From: Hyphomicrobiales bacterium
GTDB lineage: Bacteria > Pseudomonadota > Alphaproteobacteria > Rhizobiales > Xanthobacteraceae
Reading direction: 5' to 3'
DNA length: 6,071 nucleotides
Assembly: GCA_003133345.1 (NCBI GenBank)
Contig: PKXB01000110.1
Coordinates: 1 to 6,071, forward strand
Shown: piece by piece, positions 1-5,342 of the stretch
How positions within the stretch are numbered: the first letter of the stretch is position 1
How the letters are laid out: each line of letters opens with the position of its first letter
Made by a program: the position numbers and the translations under genes
Notes under the pieces: generated by a model
What the model saw: only the letters and a program-made list of their open reading frames with translations
Database searches by the model: none
Told to the model about the DNA's origin: nothing

Positions 1-29
1 TCCGTTCTCGCCGCTGGTATAAACCGTTC

Positions 30-118
30 GTCCCCGCGCAAGCGGGGACCCAGTTCTCACAGAGGTGAGCCTGTCTGGATCCCCGCCTTCGCGGGGATGA
101 GCGGGCAATAGCCCGCTC
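30..118. repeat. cluster of short GC-rich palindromic repeats
   Basis: Three strong hairpins stand side by side. GTCCCCGC-GCAA-GCGGGGAC is at 30-49, ATCCCCGC-CTTC-GCGGGGAT at 79-98 and GAGCGGGC-AATA-GCCCGCTC at 99-118. A weaker CTCAC-AGAG-GTGAG (56-69) sits between the first two, and flanks GGGGACCCAG and CTGGATCCCC are near reverse complements. The whole therefore reads as a composite mirror-image unit. The first two hairpins match the type of dispersed intergenic palindrome common in alphaproteobacterial genomes (recalled, not searched). The third overlaps the stop codon of the minus-strand gene ending at 117. It could help end that transcript or protect its 3' end, but no T-run follows in the minus direction, so it is not a classical intrinsic terminator. 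No gene is visible in 1-116. Confidence 0.75.
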
Positions 119-557
119 ACTTCAGCGACAACGCGAGACCGCTCAGATCGGCGCTGACGATGAGGCCGGCCTGCTCGCCGGCCAGCGTGAGCACCGCGCC
201 GCTCTGGTTGGTGAGCACGACCGCCTGCGCGCCCCGCCCGGCGGCCGCGCCGGCGCCAGCCTGGGCATAGACGCCCGCGACATCGGACGGCCGGCGGATA
301 TTGCTGACCGTGCCATGGAAACGCGTCTCCGAGGCGCCGAAGGTGAAGCCGTAGCTCAGGCCGCCGATCGACAGCGGATAGCGCCTGCCCTGAAACGTCA
401 GCACGCCGCTGCCGGCCGAGCCGCCGATCACGAAACCAGCCTTATAAATCCGGATGCTGATGGTGCCGCTGTCGGCATAGGCCGCCGGCGCAAGGCTCGC
501 GCTCCCGAGTGCCAGCAGCGCGATGAGGCCTGCGCGCAGTCCCGACGAAAATCGCAT
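117..557 (-). CDS. secreted glycine/alanine-rich protein of unknown function
   Basis: This gene encodes 146 residues. The ATG at 557 is chosen because AAGGA lies 7 nt upstream of it and the protein then begins with a clear signal peptide: Met-Arg-Phe, a hydrophobic core at about residues 8-24, and a likely signal-peptidase I site after Ala-Tyr-Ala near residue 27. An upstream in-frame ATG at 623 would add 22 non-signal residues and is less likely. The mature part is small, rich in Gly/Ala/Ser and has beta-strand-like periodicity (GGSAGSGVLTFQG, GGLSYGFTFG, GLIVSADLSG). It has no cysteines and no catalytic motif I recognise. The layout loosely recalls secreted DUF1134 or SYLF-type proteins, but I cannot support either assignment. 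It lies 90 bp downstream of the PEBP gene on the same strand, and the gap is long enough for an own promoter. Periplasmic location is inferred from the signal peptide. Confidence 0.75.
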   Translation of the reverse strand: MRFSSGLRAGLIALLALGSASLAPAAYADSGTISIRIYKAGFVIGGSAGSGVLTFQGRRYPLSIGGLSYGFTFGASETRFHGTVSNIRRPSDVAGVYAQAGAGAAAGRGAQAVVLTNQSGAVLTLAGEQAGLIVSADLSGLALSLK

Positions 558-647
558 GTTGTCATCCTTATGAAAGGGGTTGATCGCCAAAGCCACAATA
601 CGCCAAAGCGTCCGAAGTTCCATACGTCTGCGGCCGGCGCTTCCCCC

Positions 648-1145
648 TCACCGCTTGAACAGCCCCACGATCTCCGCCTTGGCCAGCGTCGCGAAATGCA
701 AATTGAATCCGACCACCGCGGCCGAGGTGTCGGCCTTCACGTCAAGCTTGTCGGCGCCGACCGCGAACACCGTGAACAGATAGTGGTGCGGATGGTCGCC
801 CTCGGGCGGGCACGGGCCGCCGTAGCCGGGCGCGCCGAAATCGGTGCGCGTCTGTAGGCTGCCTGCCGGCAGCTTGCCGCCGGCACTGCCGGCGCCGGCC
901 GCCAACTCGCTCACGTTCGACGGGATGTTCACCACCAGCCAGTGCCAGAAGCCCGAGCCGGTCGGCGCGTCGGGATCGAAGAAGATAACCGCGAAGCTCT
1001 TGGTGCCGGCCGGCGCGCCCGACCATGCGAGATGCGGCGACCGGTTGCCGCCGGCGCAGCCGAAGCCGAAATCGGCCGACAGGATGAAATCCTTGGCCAA
1101 ATAATCGCCGTCCTTGAAGCTGTTGCTGCTGACCGTGAACGTCAT
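648..1145 (-). CDS. YbhB/YbcL family PEBP (Raf kinase inhibitor-like) protein
   Basis: This 165-residue protein is of usual size for bacterial phosphatidylethanolamine-binding-protein (PEBP) homologues such as E. coli YbhB. The family hallmarks are present in order: S36-P37-H38-L39-x-W41, D57-P58-D59-A60-P61, G65-F66-W67-H68-W69, and G110-P111-C112-P113-P114 running into D117-H118-P119-H120-H121-Y122. These line the anion/ligand pocket in the family. Bacterial members bind small phosphate-containing or lipid-like ligands, but their physiological role is mostly unknown. There is no signal peptide, so it is probably cytosolic. The start is firm: GGGAGG sits just upstream of the ATG and overlaps the intergenic space after the preceding gene's stop, only 12 nt away. 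The two genes are therefore probably co-transcribed and possibly translationally coupled. A short relic of a second copy of this gene's beginning lies at 1794-1832. Confidence 0.93.
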   Translation of the reverse strand: MTFTVSSNSFKDGDYLAKDFILSADFGFGCAGGNRSPHLAWSGAPAGTKSFAVIFFDPDAPTGSGFWHWLVVNIPSNVSELAAGAGSAGGKLPAGSLQTRTDFGAPGYGGPCPPEGDHPHHYLFTVFAVGADKLDVKADTSAAVVGFNLHFATLAKAEIVGLFKR

Positions 1146-1157
1146 GCTTCCCTCCCG

Positions 1158-1667
1158 CTAGGGTTTTGCCGGCGGCGCCAACTCCACATAGCTGACCTGT
1201 CCCCAACCGCCGCTGTCGTCGCCATTGGGATGCACCCGCTTGTCGTCTTGATAAACGGCGCAGCTGTGGTAGTCGCCGCACCTAACCTCAATGCGACCGC
1301 CCGCCGTGGGCGGCCCTTCTTTCCAGACCACCTTGTCCTGCGGGGATTTATCGTAGCGAGAGAGCGCATCGGGGCATTGCCTGGCACACACGACGCGGAC
1401 GTTCGACCGGGTAAAAAGATCCGGCCACTTCCTCTCCCACCCGTAGCCGGCGTCGATCTTGTCGCCGACGATGCCCTTCCAACCACTCCCGTTTCTGTAG
1501 TTGAACATGGCGCCGTCGCGGAACATGAATGTGAGTTCCAAGGGAGCGACGTTTTGCGCGAGCGCTTGCTGCCACCCTTGCGCGAAGGCTGCCAGCGCGA
1601 AGGCGGCGAGCGCGAGCAGCCCGGTGAGCTGGATCAGCCGAACGCCGCGAAACCGAGTGTCTCTCAT
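1158..1667 (-). CDS. secreted cysteine-containing protein of unknown function
   Basis: This gene encodes 169 residues. The ATG at 1667 is preferred because a purine-rich GAGGGGAAG lies about 6 nt upstream and it places a short basic N-terminus before a long hydrophobic segment (about residues 8-28, LIQLTGLLALAAFALAAFA). That segment is followed by a plausible cleavage site near Gln-Ala-Leu-Ala-Gln at about 35. In-frame starts at 1697 or 1718 have poor ribosome binding sites and would bury the signal. The mature part is rich in Trp, Tyr, Gly and charged residues. It has four cysteines in two pairs, CARQC in the middle and RCGDYHSC toward the C-terminus, which could form two disulphides in the periplasm. 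I recognise no family. It is the upstream partner of the PEBP gene, with only 12 nt between stop and start, so the two products may act in one process; that link is inference. A weak promoter (TTGCTA, 17 nt, TCTGAT on the minus strand, about 1722-1750) may serve the pair. Confidence 0.75.
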   Translation of the reverse strand: MRDTRFRGVRLIQLTGLLALAAFALAAFAQGWQQALAQNVAPLELTFMFRDGAMFNYRNGSGWKGIVGDKIDAGYGWERKWPDLFTRSNVRVVCARQCPDALSRYDKSPQDKVVWKEGPPTAGGRIEVRCGDYHSCAVYQDDKRVHPNGDDSGGWGQVSYVELAPPAKP

Positions 1668-1793
1668 CGTGATCTTCCCCTCTAGGTCGGTTTGCATCGC
1701 AGGGTTGCCGGCCGGCACGCATCAGAATTCAGAATTGATCGGATAGCAATGGCCGGGGCTCCCGCTAAGACGCGGCGGTGTCCGCGCCGAGCA

Positions 1794-1832
1794 GCCGTCC
1801 TTGAAGCCGTTGCCGGAGGCGGTGAACGCCAT
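1794..1832 (-). pseudogene. remnant of a second PEBP gene 5' end
   Basis: Read on the minus strand from an ATG at 1832, 13 codons give MAFTASGNGFKDG, matching the intact PEBP start MTFTVSSNSFKDG. By hand count 32 of 39 nucleotides agree. Similarity then ends abruptly; the frame runs through unrelated codons to a TGA at 1722-1724. Similarity also extends upstream: CCTAGCGG lies about 12-20 nt before both ATGs, and in the intact locus it contains the stop codon of the gene before PEBP. This is best read as the scar of a duplicated or recombined PEBP locus that lost the rest of the gene. With only 39 bp, chance is unlikely but not excluded. Confidence 0.6.
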
Positions 1833-1908
1833 GTAACGTCTCCGCTAGGTCCCGAACGCGCCAAATTTTTCAAACGTAATAAGCCTAGTCCGGTTCGCGC
1901 AAATCGCA

Positions 1909-2457
1909 ATGGACTCGCTGCCGATGAACGACATCCTCTCGATCAACCAATTCGACGCCGCGGTTTATATCTGCCTGTTCGTCGCCGTCGTCATGGGCTT
2001 CATGACCGGCATCCTGCGCAGCCTGGCGACGATTTTCGGCTATGTGGCGGCGATGAGTCTGGCGGTGGCGCTGGCCCCGCAGCTGGCGCCGGTCATCACC
2101 GCGCAATTCAAATTGCCGCCGGCGCAGACCTGGCTGGTGTTCGGCGGCATCTTTCTTGGCGCCGGCATGCTGCTCAGCGCGCTGCTGCGGCTGACCGTCA
2201 GCGAAATGGTCGGCCCCACTATCAGCATTCCGGATCGCGTGGCCGGAGCCCTGCTCGGTGCCGTTCGCGTCGGCCTGCTGGCCGTGCTGCTGGTGCTCGT
2301 GTTCGACCGCATCATTCCGCCCGGCCGCGAGCCGGCCTTCCTGAAGGGATCGCAATGGCGGCCGGTGCTGTCGCAGGCCGGCCAGCAGGGCTTGCGCGCG
2401 CTGCCGCCCGACGTCGAGGCCTACATCGATCGCTTGAAGCGCGAGCGAGGAATCTGA
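1909..2457 (+). CDS. CvpA family inner-membrane protein
   Basis: The protein has 182 residues from the ATG at 1909; an alternative ATG at 1924 gives 177 residues and an equally plausible N-terminus. Neither has a strong Shine-Dalgarno sequence. Four hydrophobic segments are visible at about residues 17-35, 41-60, 74-94 and 111-133, followed by a soluble, charged C-terminal tail ending RLKRERGI. The conserved features of the CvpA/colicin V production family are present: an Asp before TM1 (FDAAVY), a Gly-rich loop leading into TM2 (GFMTGILRSLATIFGY) and the DRVAGALLGAVR segment before the last helix. Family members are small inner-membrane proteins linked to envelope integrity and, in E. coli, to colicin V export; the biochemical role is unresolved. 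This copy is not next to purF, the usual partner of cvpA, so it may be a paralogue. It is flanked by minus-strand genes and appears monocistronic. Confidence 0.88.
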   Translation: MDSLPMNDILSINQFDAAVYICLFVAVVMGFMTGILRSLATIFGYVAAMSLAVALAPQLAPVITAQFKLPPAQTWLVFGGIFLGAGMLLSALLRLTVSEMVGPTISIPDRVAGALLGAVRVGLLAVLLVLVFDRIIPPGREPAFLKGSQWRPVLSQAGQQGLRALPPDVEAYIDRLKRERGI

Positions 2458-2543
2458 AGTCAACGGCGCGTGGGGACGCGGGGGCGCATGGAGCAGGCAG
2501 ACATCACGGCATCGCCATAGCTGCGCGCCGCTTTCTTTTTGCG

Positions 2544-2783
2544 TTAGTCGGTCGCGGGCAGTTTTTTCTTCGCCGCCTTCTTCTTCACCGGCGGCGGCGC
2601 AGCCGCCGCAGCAGCGGCTTCCTCGGCGTCGCGCGCCAGCCGCAGCGCGCGCAGCCGCGTGGTCTTGGCGCGGTTGGCGGCGGCATTGTTCTCGTAGTCG
2701 AGCATCGCGCGCTTGCCGTCCTCGGCCTGCCGCAGCTTCCTGAACTGGCTGTTGGCGGCGTTCTTGTTGGTATTGTCTGCCAC
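2544..2783 (-). CDS. small Ala/Lys-rich protein, likely rhizobial conserved hypothetical
   Basis: From the GTG at 2783 this is 79 residues. I favour that start because GGAG lies 6 nt upstream. The in-frame ATGs at 2795 and 2837 have no good Shine-Dalgarno, and the GTG start gives M-A-D-N-T-N-K, a typical opening. If the ATG at 2837 were used the protein would have 97 residues and begin 13 nt after the antitoxin gene's stop. The middle (QFRKLRQAEDGKRAMLDYENNAAANRAKT in two halves) looks helical and charged. The C-terminus is a low-complexity tail of Ala and Pro followed by KKKAAKKK, resembling nucleic-acid-binding tails of histone-like proteins. I recall similar small proteins in Bradyrhizobium relatives, with no known function. 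DNA or RNA binding is a guess from the tail only. Confidence 0.7.
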   Translation of the reverse strand: MADNTNKNAANSQFRKLRQAEDGKRAMLDYENNAAANRAKTTRLRALRLARDAEEAAAAAAAPPPVKKKAAKKKLPATD

Positions 2784-2850
2784 TGCAATCTCCATGGCTG
2801 GAATGTTTCGGACACAAAGATAGGCCACGCGCGCCATAGTGGCGCGGGGC

Positions 2851-3072
2851 CTATTTGCCGGCGGCGGCTCGCAGCGCGGCGTTGATACGCTCTTGCCAGC
2901 CCGAGCCGGCCTCTTGGAAGTGATCTAAGATGTCGCGGTCGATACGCAAGGACACAAACTCCTTGGCGCCGGGCAGCGACGGCGCTTTCGGTGCGGACTC
3001 CGCGGGCTTGGTGGTCGCCGCCTTGAAGGCCATTTCGGCCATATGCCGCGAATCGGTAGGATGTCTAGCCAT
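2851..3072 (-). CDS. BrnA-family antitoxin-like protein, no partner toxin visible
   Basis: This is a 73-residue protein. Residues 38-73 (EFVSLRIDRDILDHF, then GWQERINAALRAA) match the C-terminal ribbon-helix-helix module of BrnA antitoxins (DUF4415): the VSLR(I/L)D strand binds DNA and the GWQ.RIN.ALR helix ends the fold. The N-terminal 35 residues are Ala/Pro/Lys-rich and probably flexible. In type II BrnTA systems the toxin gene brnT lies directly upstream of brnA; here the upstream gene is a lipocalin-like protein and no BrnT motif is seen in any frame of the window. The ATG at 3072 gives full family length but has no Shine-Dalgarno. It sits in a perfect palindrome CCATTAATGG (3069-3078), with a TAGAAT hexamer 7 nt before the ATG, consistent with a leaderless transcript and possible autoregulation. 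Alternative starts are at 3042 and 3033. Confidence 0.82.
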   Translation of the reverse strand: MARHPTDSRHMAEMAFKAATTKPAESAPKAPSLPGAKEFVSLRIDRDILDHFQEAGSGWQERINAALRAAAGK

Positions 3073-3085
3073 TAATGGTATTCTA
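3069..3085 (-). promoter_or_regulatory. possible -10 element and palindromic operator at antitoxin start
   Basis: On the minus strand TAGAAT (3085-3080) matches the -10 consensus at 4 of 6 bases and lies 7 nt from the ATG, so transcription would begin at or next to the start codon. A perfect 10-bp palindrome CCATTAATGG overlaps the ATG. BrnA-type antitoxins usually repress their own promoters, so this is a reasonable operator candidate. No good -35 box is visible 16-18 nt upstream, which keeps confidence low. Confidence 0.3.
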
Positions 3086-3158
3086 GCACGCCTGGGCGCG
3101 ATTTGCCCGGCCGGAATGCGCTCCGCCGCCGCTCAACCGTCCCATGAAACGCCAAACC

Positions 3159-3590
3159 CTACATCTTCGCGGCGCGCCGCCAATGGATGCGGAAATGATT
3201 GCCTCGGCTGTCGGGCGGCGAGGTCAGCGTCAGGTCGTCGCCGGCAAGCGTGATGTGGCGCACCTGGGTGTCGCCGACCCGGTTGGGATTGACCGCGGTG
3301 AAGATGCTGTGGCGCACCTGTTCGCCCGTCACCTCGAAGCGGCCGGCATAGGCGACCACGCCGAGCACAGCCGCGGCGCGCTGCTCGGGCGTGGTGGCGT
3401 CGAGATCCATGCGGGCCACCGTCTCGGCCACCGGCTTGCGCGCGATCGGTGTATTGACCACGGCCATGTAGCCGTCCGGCGAGTACATGATCTGCGAGGC
3501 ACGCGCCACGTCCGCCGTCAAGCTGCCGTCGGCGCGCACGATCTCGCGCCCGCGCTCGCGCCAGACGCCCACCAGGTCTTCGTTTTTCAT
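3159..3590 (-). CDS. lipocalin-like domain protein
   Basis: This 143-residue protein has the pattern of the lipocalin-like family found in many bacteria and fungi (Pfam Lipocalin_5-like). An N-terminal LVGVWRER strand comes first, then SQIMYSPDGYMAV (residues 32-44), a central helix with TPEQRAAAVLGVVAYAGRFEV (two pieces, about 67-87), the QVRHSIFTAVNPNRVGDTQVR strands (about 91-111) and a closing LAGDDLTLTSPP. The length is normal for single-domain members. No signal peptide is present, so the protein is probably cytosolic. Members adopt a beta-barrel that could bind a small hydrophobic ligand; some are tied to polyketide or toxin tailoring, but most are uncharacterised, and no ligand can be named here. 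The start is supported by AGGGGAG about 10 nt upstream of the ATG. The gene is divergent from the lipoprotein gene at 3719. Confidence 0.85.
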   Translation of the reverse strand: MKNEDLVGVWRERGREIVRADGSLTADVARASQIMYSPDGYMAVVNTPIARKPVAETVARMDLDATTPEQRAAAVLGVVAYAGRFEVTGEQVRHSIFTAVNPNRVGDTQVRHITLAGDDLTLTSPPDSRGNHFRIHWRRAAKM

Positions 3591-3660
3591 GGCCGTTTCG
3601 CTCCCCTATTGAGGCCACGTTATCGATCCGCCGGCCCCCCCGCAAAGCCATCGATCCCGG

Positions 3661-3679
3661 TTGCACGCGGGGCGTGCAA
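3661..3679. promoter_or_regulatory. perfect inverted repeat, candidate operator
   Basis: TTGCACGC-GGG-GCGTGCAA is a perfect 8-bp inverted repeat with a 3-nt centre. It lies in the 128-bp divergent space between the lipocalin-like gene (start 3590) and the lipoprotein gene (start 3719), 40 bp before the latter. The size and symmetry suit a dimeric repressor such as a TetR, LacI or MarR type, but no regulator gene is in the window. Two ATCGATCC copies (3622-3629 and 3650-3657) lie next to it. A role as an RNA hairpin in the lipoprotein leader is the alternative. Confidence 0.4.
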
Positions 3680-3718
3680 GGGGCAGAATATCGGTTGTGG
3701 GGGTGGGGCGTGGCTGTG

Positions 3719-4324
3719 ATGCGTACGGATGTGCGGGGGCGTTTGGCCGGCGCGGCGAGCGCGGCGATGTTGCTGCTCGCCGCCTGCACCCACGATCCTT
3801 ACGTCAACGCCACCAACACGACGCCGTCCGGCGAATGGCGGATCGAGCGGCAGATCGACCGCGTCACCGGCGCGCCGATCTCGAGCGTCCTCCTGATGAC
3901 GAGCCGCGTTTCCAACGGCAACGCCGTGTTCGCGCCGCCGGCGCAAATGCAGCTCGCATGCTTCAAGGAACACCCGGTCGTCGTCATCGCCTTCGCCTTC
4001 AAGATCGGCTCCACCAGAAACGCCGAGCTCGGTTACCGTTTCGACGACAAGCCCGGTCATGAGCCGCGCGTGCGGGTGGTCGAAGATTACAAGAGGGTGG
4101 TCATCGATGACCCCAATGAGGTGGCGCGGTTCGCCGGCGAACTGGCGACGGCCGACGGCCTCTATGTGCGCATCCGCTCGCTCAACACCGCGCGCACCAG
4201 CGCGGAATTCAAGGTCGCCGGCGCGCCGGCGGCGATCGCGGCCGCCTACGCTGGTTGTCCGCTGACGGCCGCAACGCACGCGAGCGCATTGCCGCCCGCC
4301 GGCCGCCCGGCCGAGGAAGATTGA
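3719..4324 (+). CDS. putative lipoprotein of unknown function
   Basis: This gene encodes 201 residues from the ATG at 3719. That start is preferred because a GGGGTGGGG stretch precedes it by about 10 nt and it opens a classic lipoprotein signal: MRTDVRGRLAG, a hydrophobic core, then the lipobox L-A-A-C with Cys23. Lipid attachment at that Cys would anchor the mature protein to a membrane on the periplasmic side; Thr-His at +2/+3 gives no Asp inner-membrane retention signal. The mature part starts with GEWRIERQIDRVTGAPISS, has a QLACF strand, then GYRFDDKPGHEPR, a DDPNEVARFAGELATADGLYVRI stretch, and ends with a pair-forming Cys (YAGCP) and a Pro/Ala-rich tail. The TG-containing first strand, QLxC, YRFDD and final Cys recall IalB-like or VasI-like periplasmic domains, but that is only a resemblance. 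It is convergent with the VOC gene, with 13 bp between stops. Confidence 0.78.
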   Translation: MRTDVRGRLAGAASAAMLLLAACTHDPYVNATNTTPSGEWRIERQIDRVTGAPISSVLLMTSRVSNGNAVFAPPAQMQLACFKEHPVVVIAFAFKIGSTRNAELGYRFDDKPGHEPRVRVVEDYKRVVIDDPNEVARFAGELATADGLYVRIRSLNTARTSAEFKVAGAPAAIAAAYAGCPLTAATHASALPPAGRPAEED

Positions 4325-4337
4325 TCGCCGCGCGCGT

Positions 4338-4733
4338 TCAGGAGTATTTCGGATCGCGATCGAGCAGCTCGATTGAAATGCCCTGCGGCCCGCGCAGGAA
4401 GCAGATCTTGATGCCCGGCCGCGGCGAATGCGGCTCCTTGGTGAACTCGACGCCCTTCTTCTTGAGGTCGGCGGCAATGGCGTCGATACCGGAAACCGCC
4501 AGGCCGAAATGGTCGAGCCCCTGATAGGGCGTCGTGGGCGCGCCATTGACGCCGTCGCCGGCGGTGACCTGCGCGAGGAAGATGTTGGCGCCGCCGAGCT
4601 TGATGTCGATGCGCGGCTTGCCCAATTGCGTGCTGCGGATCACCTGCGCGCCGAACATGCGCTCGAACCATTGCGCGGTCGCTTCCGGATCGGGCGTGCG
4701 CAGATGGATGTGATCCCAGGTAAAGGTCGCCAT
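4338..4733 (-). CDS. VOC superfamily (glyoxalase/bleomycin-resistance fold) protein
   Basis: This 131-residue protein has two beta-alpha-beta-beta-beta halves, about residues 4-55 and 72-125, the standard size for a single-chain vicinal-oxygen-chelate protein. The start of half one (WDHIHLRTPDPEATAQWFERMFG) and of half two (LDHFGLAVSGIDAIAADLKKKGVEF, in two parts) are typical. Likely metal ligands are His8 (or His10), His75 and Glu122 in GISIELLD, so a metal-dependent enzyme such as a lyase, isomerase or dioxygenase is possible. The substrate cannot be read from sequence. It ends IELLDRDPKYS without extra domains, is probably cytosolic, and shows no resistance-specific features. GGGAG 8 nt upstream supports the ATG. 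It reads away from the FNR-box operon and toward the lipoprotein gene. Confidence 0.92.
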   Translation of the reverse strand: MATFTWDHIHLRTPDPEATAQWFERMFGAQVIRSTQLGKPRIDIKLGGANIFLAQVTAGDGVNGAPTTPYQGLDHFGLAVSGIDAIAADLKKKGVEFTKEPHSPRPGIKICFLRGPQGISIELLDRDPKYS

Positions 4734-4830
4734 GGCGTTTCTCCCGTTGTGACGTTTTGAAGCAATTTAGCGCATAGCCGGCGCCCTGGTGCAACGGGGC
4801 GTCCCGCTGCGACACCATCGCAAGCCCTGG

Positions 4831-4844
4831 TTGATCCAGATCAA
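4831..4844. promoter_or_regulatory. FNR/FixK-type box
   Basis: TTGATCCAGATCAA is a perfect match to the FNR/FixK/Anr recognition pattern TTGAT-N4-ATCAA. In alphaproteobacteria such boxes are read by FixK or FnrL under low oxygen. The centre (4837.5) is 59 nt before the ATG at 4897. With the usual -41.5 spacing of class II activation, transcription would start near 4879, leaving a leader of about 18 nt that just holds the AGGAG ribosome site at 4886-4890. A CATCCT hexamer (4866-4871) is in the expected -10 position but is weak, as is common in activator-dependent promoters. The box is about 100 bp from the divergent VOC gene, a less likely target. Confidence 0.82.
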
Positions 4845-4896
4845 TTCCCGCTTCGCTCCGGCGCTCATCCTGCCATGTCATCCATAGGAGAATCTC

Positions 4897-5115
4897 ATGA
4901 TGTGGTGGAACGACTATGGGCCGGGACCGTGGATGTATTTCATGCCGGTGTTCTTCATCCTGATGATGGGCGCCTGTGTGTTCATGATGTTTTTCATGAT
5001 GCGCGGCCGCCGCCGCGGCCAAAGCGGCTCGCTTGAAATCCTGACGGAGCGCTTCGCGCGCGGCGAAATCGACAAGGCCGAATACGAAGAACGCCGGCGC
5101 CTACTGGACGCCTGA
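4897..5115 (+). CDS. small membrane protein with SHOCT domain
   Basis: This is a 72-residue protein. A Trp/Met/Phe-rich transmembrane helix spans about residues 12-35. A short basic patch (RGRRRG) follows, which by the positive-inside rule puts the C-terminus in the cytoplasm. Residues 46-70 (LEILTERFARGEIDKAEYEERR) are a textbook SHOCT motif, a short C-terminal helical segment thought to mediate oligomerisation or protein interaction. AGGAG 6 nt before the ATG makes the start firm. The gene is first in a two-gene operon behind a perfect FNR/FixK box, with its stop 2 nt before the next ATG. The very high Met content of the helix (including MMFFMM) and the metal-binding neighbour make a copper or other soft-metal connection plausible, but that is inference. 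Many SHOCT membrane proteins have no known role. Confidence 0.88.
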   Translation: MMWWNDYGPGPWMYFMPVFFILMMGACVFMMFFMMRGRRRGQSGSLEILTERFARGEIDKAEYEERRRLLDA

Positions 5116-5117
5116 GC

Positions 5118-5336
5118 ATGAGCGCCCCGCAAAAAGGCGAAGAGATCTACACCTGTCCGATGCACAAGGACGTGCGCCAGGCCGGTCCCGGCAAGTGCCC
5201 GCATTGCGGCATGGCCTTGCTGCCTGAAGGCGCGCGCTTCGCCATGGTCCGGCACATGTTCTCCAACCCGCTGCCCCTGGTGCTGATGGGCGCGATTATG
5301 GTTGTGCTGATGATAGCCGCGGTGATGACGCGCTGA
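5118..5336 (+). CDS. heavy-metal-binding-domain membrane protein
   Basis: This is a 72-residue protein. Residues 11-36 contain Y-T-C13-P-M-H16 ... G-P-G-K-C27-P-x-C30-G-M32-A-L, the heavy-metal-binding domain otherwise found at the N-termini of CusB-type efflux adaptors and copper/silver P-type ATPases. Cys13, Met15, His16, Cys27, Cys30 and Met32 are the candidate ligands. A single transmembrane helix follows at about residues 51-70, and there is no signal peptide. Here the domain is not fused to a pump; it is tethered alone to the membrane, so it could act as a metal-sequestering or donor module for a transporter elsewhere. The start lies 2 nt after the SHOCT gene's stop with only a weak Shine-Dalgarno, which suggests translational coupling. 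Both genes should be controlled by the FNR/FixK box at 4831. Confidence 0.88.
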   Translation: MSAPQKGEEIYTCPMHKDVRQAGPGKCPHCGMALLPEGARFAMVRHMFSNPLPLVLMGAIMVVLMIAAVMTR

Positions 5337-5342
5337 CGGCCG

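Noticed and set aside
30..98. start of a CRISPR array, because of repeated hairpin units
   Set aside because: Only two non-identical palindromes with no regular repeat-spacer pattern and no cas genes.
1721..1740. ATCAGAATTCAGAATTGAT as a second FNR-like site
   Set aside because: The half-sites are inverted relative to TTGAT-N4-ATCAA and spacing is wrong. It is merely an AT-rich near-palindrome.
2458..2543. intrinsic terminator for the CvpA gene at the CTTTCTTTTT tract (2531-2540)
   Set aside because: A T-rich run exists but no convincing stem directly precedes it, so it was not listed.
1885..2817. 310-codon minus-strand open frame across the CvpA gene and its neighbour
   Set aside because: Composition is Arg/Gln/Asp/His-rich low complexity typical of antisense frames in GC-rich DNA. 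It overlaps a clear CvpA gene with proper membrane helices, and it has no recognisable domain.
1692..2885. 397-codon plus-strand open frame
   Set aside because: It is the longest frame in the window but covers the CvpA gene and two minus-strand genes in the wrong frame. The protein is Arg/Ala/Gly repeats without domain features.
4325..4337. bidirectional terminator between the convergent lipoprotein and VOC genes
   Set aside because: Only 13 bp separate the stops and no hairpin with a T-run is visible.
3620..4546. 308-codon minus-strand frame opposite the lipoprotein gene
   Set aside because: It is antisense to a gene with a lipobox and good start, and its residues show shadow-frame bias.
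4246..5022. 258-codon minus-strand frame with a His-rich start
   Set aside because: The His/Glu-rich beginning is the antisense of the Met-rich SHOCT gene and the rest is an out-of-frame reading of the VOC gene. The histidines are not a metal-binding signal.
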